Under the pieces are notes generated by a model, which had not been told where the DNA came from, did no database searches, and was given only the letters and a program-made list of their open reading frames with translations. Below are positions 44,308-48,295 of a DNA stretch of 48,295 bases, one piece after another; the stretch's first letter is position 1; each line of letters opens with the position of its first letter. Position numbers and translations under genes: made by a program. This DNA comes from Actinomycetes bacterium (GTDB lineage Bacteria; Actinomycetota; Thermoleophilia; BMS3ABIN01). The stretch covers positions 1 through 48,295 of the forward strand of contig JAJRYJ010000118.1 of NCBI GenBank assembly GCA_024275795.1, read 5' to 3'.

Positions 44308-45150
44308 CTAGATGCCGGGTGACGCGGGAACGCTGTCACCATGGCACTCGGTGCAGTTGTCCTGAGCCGGCATCTGCACCTCGTTCTTCTTTATCTGGCT
44401 TGGCGCCGTCGGTGTATAGGAGCCGGCGATCCATTGATTGAGCAACTCGATGGTCTTGGCCGAGACGTCCGCCGAGAGGCGGGCGCAGCGGTCCTTGCGC
44501 GGGTCGGAGAAGAACTTGACACCCTCCTTCTTCATCCACTTGCCGACGGACACGTGGCAGAGCGGCGAGTCGCTGCGGCTTGTGCTGGTGATCTGCGCCT
44601 TGGGTTCCGGTGGCTGATAGATGGGGAGTTCGGTGGTCGTATACCAGGCGATCACGTCATTGAGGATGTCCTCCCCCTCCTCGCCGGCCACCAGGCCGGT
44701 GACGATGCCGGCGCCAGTCAGGGTACCGCAAAGGGTTCCCCAGCCGACGGCGCCGCCATGGCCCCACTTGGTGGAATCCATGGGCCAGGAGACGTAAGGC
44801 TCTCCGACGCTCTTGCGCAGCTGCTCGACGATGCCGCTGACCGTAGCGTAGCAGCAGAACTTCTCGAACCAGTTCTCGTAGGCTATGGGCATGGAGGCGT
44901 CGGCGTCGAGAGTCTCGTAGGGCCAGGGCCATTCCGATGCCGTCGATGCCGATGTGGCCGCCTTGGTCTCGCCGCCGGCGGCGCTGGTGTCATCGCCGTC
45001 ATCGGAGCCGCAGCCGAGGGCGAGGCCGCCCGCGGTCACGACCGAGAGGCCGGCGGCTCCCACCGCCACCTTTCCCGCCAGGGGAAACAGCTCCCTGCGC
45101 GAGAGCGTCCTGCGTTTCCTTCCTTCCTCCCGTTTCCTTTTCTCTTCCAT
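44308..45150 (-). CDS. C_GCAxxG_C_C / split-Soret-like c-type redox protein with Tat-like signal
   Basis: 280 residues. A charged N-terminus, SRRELFPLAGKVAVGAAGLS and a hydrophobic segment make a Tat-type signal, with a Cys (ALGCGSDD) at the end that could be lipidated. The body resembles the C_GCAxxG_C_C/split-Soret family: FEKFCCYATVSGIVEQL, KWGHGGAVGWGTLCGTLTGAG, and later Cys in SPLCHVSV and KDRCARLS. One haem c motif, NCTECHGD (C266, C269, H270), ends the protein. It should be an exported haem redox carrier. ATG 45150 has a G-rich site (GAGGGGG) upstream. It follows the DUF4418 gene by 57 bases, with a 7-bp hairpin between them, probably in one transcript. Confidence 0.85.
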   Translation of the reverse strand: MEEKRKREEGRKRRTLSRRELFPLAGKVAVGAAGLSVVTAGGLALGCGSDDGDDTSAAGGETKAATSASTASEWPWPYETLDADASMPIAYENWFEKFCCYATVSGIVEQLRKSVGEPYVSWPMDSTKWGHGGAVGWGTLCGTLTGAGIVTGLVAGEEGEDILNDVIAWYTTTELPIYQPPEPKAQITSTSRSDSPLCHVSVGKWMKKEGVKFFSDPRKDRCARLSADVSAKTIELLNQWIAGSYTPTAPSQIKKNEVQMPAQDNCTECHGDSVPASPGI

Positions 45151-45207
45151 CTTACCCCCTCTGTTTGATCGGGGCCTTACGCAAGACCCCGGTTAACGGA
45201 ACCAGCG

Positions 45208-45810
45208 TCAGTTATCCATTCCCGGCCTGTCTTTGCCGGCCATTGCAGCAACCACCGCGGCTACCACGATAACCAGCGCTCCCAGTACTATAAGCAGCGG
45301 TTCGGAACCGTCGTGGCACTGCATCTGTGGGCTCTCGCAGATGGGCAGGAAGTAGGTGGGCAGCAATATCACGGCCGCGCCCAGGCCTCCCGTCACCAGC
45401 GCCAGCAGGCGGGCGGCGTTTGCGCTCGTGGCCAGCATCATGGCGACCCCGGCAAGCATTATCAGCAGGCCCAGCAACAGGGCGCCCCTGCTGGTGTAAT
45501 GGCATGGCGCGGGGCCGGCTCCCATGTCCATCTCGGCCTCCATATCGTCCATCTCCGCGTCCATATCGTCCATCGTTTGGTCCATCTCATCCATCTCATT
45601 GTCCATCTCACCGGTCATGGTGCCGGTGGTCGTGTCCGTGCTCGTGGTCATGGTGCCCATGTCGTCTGTAGTCATGGTGGCTGCCATGGCTACGCCGGAG
45701 GCGCTGCCCTCGTCCTCACACACCGGGAACAGGTACCTTGGGGTGAGTATCACCAGCAATCCCAGGATGATGATGGCGATGCCGGCGGCGATCCTTACGT
45801 TGCTCTTCAC
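45208..45810 (-). CDS. DUF4418 membrane protein with Met/Asp-rich loop
   Basis: 200 residues with four hydrophobic helices. The DUF4418 pattern is present twice: LTPRYLFPVCE after helix 1 and LLPTYFLPICESPQMQC after helix 3, with PCHYTSRG before helix 2. Between the first motif and PCHYTS lies an insertion (about residues 40-97) made almost only of Met, Asp, Thr and Glu (runs such as EMDEMDQTMDDMDAEMDDME), absent from ordinary family members as I recall them. Met/Asp-rich exposed segments can bind metal ions such as copper (inference). GTG 45810 has GAAGGAGG upstream. It heads a two-gene unit with the exported haem protein. Confidence 0.88.
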   Translation of the reverse strand: MKSNVRIAAGIAIIILGLLVILTPRYLFPVCEDEGSASGVAMAATMTTDDMGTMTTSTDTTTGTMTGEMDNEMDEMDQTMDDMDAEMDDMEAEMDMGAGPAPCHYTSRGALLLGLLIMLAGVAMMLATSANAARLLALVTGGLGAAVILLPTYFLPICESPQMQCHDGSEPLLIVLGALVIVVAAVVAAMAGKDRPGMDN

Positions 45811-45856
45811 GGGTCCTCCTTCTAGGTTGACGGGTGCTTCCAGTTAATTATTGTTT

Positions 45857-45874
45857 AAGCAAAAATCATGCCAA
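45857..45874 (-). promoter_or_regulatory. Sigma-54-like -24/-12 promoter
   Basis: The minus strand reads TTGGCATG-ATTT-TTGCTT, with GG and GC exactly 10 bases apart, close to the sigma-54 consensus (TGGCAC-N5-TTGC). It is about 47 bases upstream of the DUF4418 start. An alternative sigma-70 reading is TTGGCA-N18-TAATTA. Most Actinobacteria lack sigma-54, so confirmation is needed. Confidence 0.5.
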
Positions 45875-46001
45875 GGTGTCCGGGTTCTCCCAAATACCCT
45901 CAGTAAGGCAATATATTCTGCCCCGGTGCCGGTGTGTCCTGCCGCGGCGTCGCTGGTGTTACGCGGAAGTTACGCTTTTGCCACAGCAAATGCGGCATAT
46001 G

Positions 46002-46028
46002 CCACGGCTGAGGTTCCGTCGGCCGTGG
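46002..46028 (-). terminator. Inverted repeat downstream of guaA
   Basis: CCACGGC and GCCGTGG (7 bp) with a 13-base loop, 31 bases past the guaA stop and without a T-tract. Possible transcript end; weak call. Confidence 0.3.
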
Positions 46029-46058
46029 AGTTGGAGGCCGCCGGAATCCACCGCCCCC

Positions 46059-47585
46059 CTATTCCCATTCGATGGTGCTCGGGGGTTTCGAGGAGATATC
46101 CAGGGCGACGCGGTTGACCCCGTCCACCTCGTTGATGATGCGGTTGGAGACCACCTCCAGCAGCTCGTAGGGCAGGCGCGCCCAGTCTGCGGTCATGGCA
46201 TCTTCACTGGTGACCGCGCGGATGATGATGGGATAGGCATAGGTGCGCGAGTCGCCCATGACGCCGACGCTGCGGATGGCCGGCAGCACGCAGAACGACT
46301 GCCAGAGCTTGCGATAGAGGCCGGCGCGGCGCACCTCCTCCTGGAGGATGAAATCCGCCTCCCGGAGGATGCGCAGGCGCTCCTCCGTGACCTCGCCGAT
46401 GATGCGGATGGCCAGACCGGGGCCGGGGAAGGGCTGGCGCCAGACCATGTTGTCCGGCAGCCCCAGTTCGGCGGCCACGTTGCGCACCTCGTCCTTGAAG
46501 ATGTTGCGCAGGGGTTCCACCAGCTCCAGGTCCATGTCCAGCGGCAGGCCGCCGACGTTGTGGTGGGACTTGATCTTGGCAGCGTCGCGCGTGCCGCTCT
46601 CGATGACGTCGGAGTAGAGGGTCCCCTGAACCAGGAAGCGGGCGCCCTCCAGCTGGTGGGCCTGATCCTCGAAGGTGCGGATGAACTCCTCGCCGATGAT
46701 CTTGCGCTTGCGCTCCGGCTCGGTCACCCCCGTCAGTTTCGAGAGGAAGCGCTCCTGGGCCTCCACATGCACCAGCGGGATGCGGAAATGGTTCCCGAAG
46801 GCGTCTATCACCTGTTCCGCCTCGTTCATCCTCAACAACCCGTGATCGACGAAGATGCAGATGAGGTTCTCGCCGATGGCGCGGTGCACCAGCAGGGCGG
46901 CGGTGGAGGAGTCGACGCCGCCGGAGAGTCCGCAGATGACCTTCTCATCGCCAACCTGTTCACGGATGGCCGCCACCGAATCCTCGATGATGGAGACCAC
47001 GGTCCAGGTGGGGGAGCAATCGCAGGCCTCAAAGAGGAAGTTCTTGAGGATATCGGTGCCGTGGGGTGTATGCACCACCTCCGGGTGGCACTGGATGCCG
47101 AACAGTTTGCGCTCCCGGTCCTCCATCACCGCCACCGGCGAACTGTCGGTGGAGCCGGTGGCTTCGAAGCCCTCGGGCGGCTCGGTGACGGAATCCGTAT
47201 GGCTCATCCAGCAGGTCTGGCTCTGCGGCAGGTCGTCGAAGAGCAGCCCCTCGCTGGATATGCGCAGCTCCGTCTTGCCGAACTCGCTCTTGCCGGTCCT
47301 GGCGACGGTGCCGCCCAGGTCGCTGGTCATCAGCTGCATGCCGTAGCAGATGCCCAGGATGGGAATGCCCAGCTCGAAGATGGCCGGATCGATGGACAGG
47401 GCCTCATCGGCGTAGACGCTGGCGGGGCCGCCGGAGAGTATCAGCCCCCTTGGCTTGCGGGCCGCGATCTCGTCAACGGGCGTGTCGTAGGGGATCAGTT
47501 CGGAATAGACCCGGCACTCACGCACGCGCCGGGCGATCAGCTGGCTGTATTGGGCTCCGAAGTCGAGTACGAGTACCGTTTCCAT
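46059..47585 (-). CDS. guaA: GMP synthase (glutamine-hydrolysing)
   Basis: Converts XMP to GMP using glutamine and ATP. The class I glutaminase domain has its nucleophile at C80 in [14 protein letters not shown] and the His/Glu pair in [10 protein letters not shown]. The ATP-pyrophosphatase domain has [20 protein letters not shown], and the C-terminal dimer domain ends [15 protein letters not shown] ([20 protein letters not shown]). At 508 residues it is full length. ATG 47585 begins [21 protein letters not shown] in the usual way. It lies 10 bases after the SDR gene, probably in one operon. Confidence 0.97.
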   Translation of the reverse strand: METVLVLDFGAQYSQLIARRVRECRVYSELIPYDTPVDEIAARKPRGLILSGGPASVYADEALSIDPAIFELGIPILGICYGMQLMTSDLGGTVARTGKSEFGKTELRISSEGLLFDDLPQSQTCWMSHTDSVTEPPEGFEATGSTDSSPVAVMEDRERKLFGIQCHPEVVHTPHGTDILKNFLFEACDCSPTWTVVSIIEDSVAAIREQVGDEKVICGLSGGVDSSTAALLVHRAIGENLICIFVDHGLLRMNEAEQVIDAFGNHFRIPLVHVEAQERFLSKLTGVTEPERKRKIIGEEFIRTFEDQAHQLEGARFLVQGTLYSDVIESGTRDAAKIKSHHNVGGLPLDMDLELVEPLRNIFKDEVRNVAAELGLPDNMVWRQPFPGPGLAIRIIGEVTEERLRILREADFILQEEVRRAGLYRKLWQSFCVLPAIRSVGVMGDSRTYAYPIIIRAVTSEDAMTADWARLPYELLEVVSNRIINEVDGVNRVALDISSKPPSTIEWE

Positions 47586-47595
47586 TGGCCGCTTA

Positions 47596-48295
47596 TTATA
47601 TCAGTAACCTGAGCCCTTCAGCGAAGGGCATGGGTTCGATGCCGAAATCCTCGCGCATGGCCGTGTTGTCACAGACGTTCTCCGCCAGCAGCATGGACAG
47701 GTGGTCGCGGGTGAGCAGCGGCTTCGGCATCAGTTTCTCGCTGGCAAAGGCCACCGGGCGCACCAGTGGCAGCGGCACGTGCAGTTTCAGGCGCCGTTTA
47801 CCGAGGACGGCGCTGATGATATCGATCATCTCGTTGTACTCCATCGCTTCCGGACCGCAGAGCTCATATTCCCGGTCGATGGTCCTGTCGCTGGTGACGG
47901 CTGCTGAGAAACAGGCGGCAACATCGAGCACGGACACCGGCTGCAGGCGGTAGCGGCCGTCGCCCAGCACCGGCACCGCCGGCAGCAGGCGTACCTGGCG
48001 GAACAGCATCCTGATGAAGTCGCCGCCAGGCCCGTAGATGATCGACGGCCTGAAGATGGTATAAGGGAGGCCGCTCGCCCGCACCGCCTCTTCGGCCTGC
48101 CACTTGGTGCGGTGGTATGCGGTGTCGGCACCCGGCCCGGCGCCGAGGGCGCTCATGTGCAGGAAGCGGCTGCAACCGGCGACGGAGGCCGCGCCGAGGG
48201 CGTTCATGGTTCCCCTGACGTGGATATCCTCGAAGGTCACCGTACCGTGTTCGAGGATGATGCCCACCAGGTGGATGAAGGTGTCGGGTCCGGCC
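47596..48295 (-). CDS. NAD(P)-binding atypical SDR (NDUFA9-like), N-terminus missing
   Basis: Open to the right window edge; 233 residues of the C-terminal part are present. The first residues ([16 protein letters not shown], then [13 protein letters not shown]) match the middle of the Rossmann fold of NDUFA9-type or sugar-epimerase-like SDRs. HMSALGAGP and [13 protein letters not shown] give the Ser-Tyr-x3-Lys-type segment in the atypical form, and [15 protein letters not shown] follows. The nucleotide loop GxxGxxG should lie beyond the window. The substrate is unknown; homologues are often annotated as complex I NDUFA9 subunit or quinone-linked proteins. It precedes guaA by 10 bases. Confidence 0.88.
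   Translation of the reverse strand, partial: AGPDTFIHLVGIILEHGTVTFEDIHVRGTMNALGAASVAGCSRFLHMSALGAGPGADTAYHRTKWQAEEAVRASGLPYTIFRPSIIYGPGGDFIRMLFRQVRLLPAVPVLGDGRYRLQPVSVLDVAACFSAAVTSDRTIDREYELCGPEAMEYNEMIDIISAVLGKRRLKLHVPLPLVRPVAFASEKLMPKPLLTRDHLSMLLAENVCDNTAMREDFGIEPMPFAEGLRLLI

Noticed and set aside
45834..47612. 592-codon plus-strand open frame
   Set aside because: It is antisense to guaA, whose catalytic motifs are all on the minus strand; long shadow frames are common at this GC content.

Overview
The window is high-GC bacterial DNA with tightly packed operons and many TTG or GTG starts. No rRNA or tRNA gene, insertion sequence or CRISPR array is visible. A SpoIIE-type phosphatase, a UbiB kinase beside a phasin-like gene, DUF4418, a SAM-I riboswitch and large secreted repeat proteins would fit a deep-branching, probably anaerobic Actinomycetota or a related Gram-positive lineage. 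That placement is inference; nothing here fixes the phylum.

Bases 1-10,600 are mostly housekeeping on the plus strand: queA (cut by the window edge), a cell-wall amidase, tgt, yajC, a SpoIIE-type phosphatase, a small P-loop protein, a fused secDF with its own consensus promoter, a phasin-like protein and a UbiB/AarF kinase. A membrane-tethered caspase-like peptidase and a small unknown gene lie on the minus strand inside this block. Bases 10,650-16,390 are signalling genes: a diguanylate cyclase, and on the opposite strand a hybrid histidine kinase with an extracytoplasmic CxxCH haem motif, two receiver domains and a degenerate GGDEF, followed by a stand-alone receiver protein.

Bases 16,500-24,230 are one six-gene amino-acid operon: ilvD-ilvB-ilvN-ilvC, a class V aminotransferase and serA. 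Then come three tiny minus-strand membrane or lipoprotein genes, an hsp20-lon pair, and a threonine-synthase-like gene overlapping a MoaD/ThiS sulfur-carrier gene. This last pair lies under a complete SAM-I riboswitch with terminator, antiterminator and promoter. The control and the partner suggest a sulfur-transfer (homocysteine-forming) role rather than ordinary threonine synthesis.

Bases 30,097-40,411 hold three large secreted proteins (about 820, 711 and 1788 residues). Each ends in exactly four copies of the same roughly 100-residue repeat (WYD...GNW...SQRV...SFNE) but has a different N-terminal part: Ig-like domains, TolB/PD40 repeats, or a rhodanese-like region with FN3 and Ig-like domains. 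Two of the three share an unusual conserved promoter block.

Bases 40,773-44,193 are the most novel part: a compact five-gene peptide-modification (RiPP) operon with its own promoter. It comprises a PqqD-like recognition protein, a radical SAM/SPASM enzyme, a 54-residue Cys-containing precursor peptide that begins at TTG behind a perfect Shine-Dalgarno sequence, an HprK-like kinase, and an S24/S26-type peptidase. The precursor ends in serine, and HprK-like kinases in lasso-peptide clusters phosphorylate a C-terminal serine, so the product may combine thioether and phosphate modifications. The window closes with a C_GCAxxG_C_C/split-Soret-like redox protein and a DUF4418 membrane protein behind a sigma-54-like promoter, then guaA and an SDR-family gene cut by the right edge.
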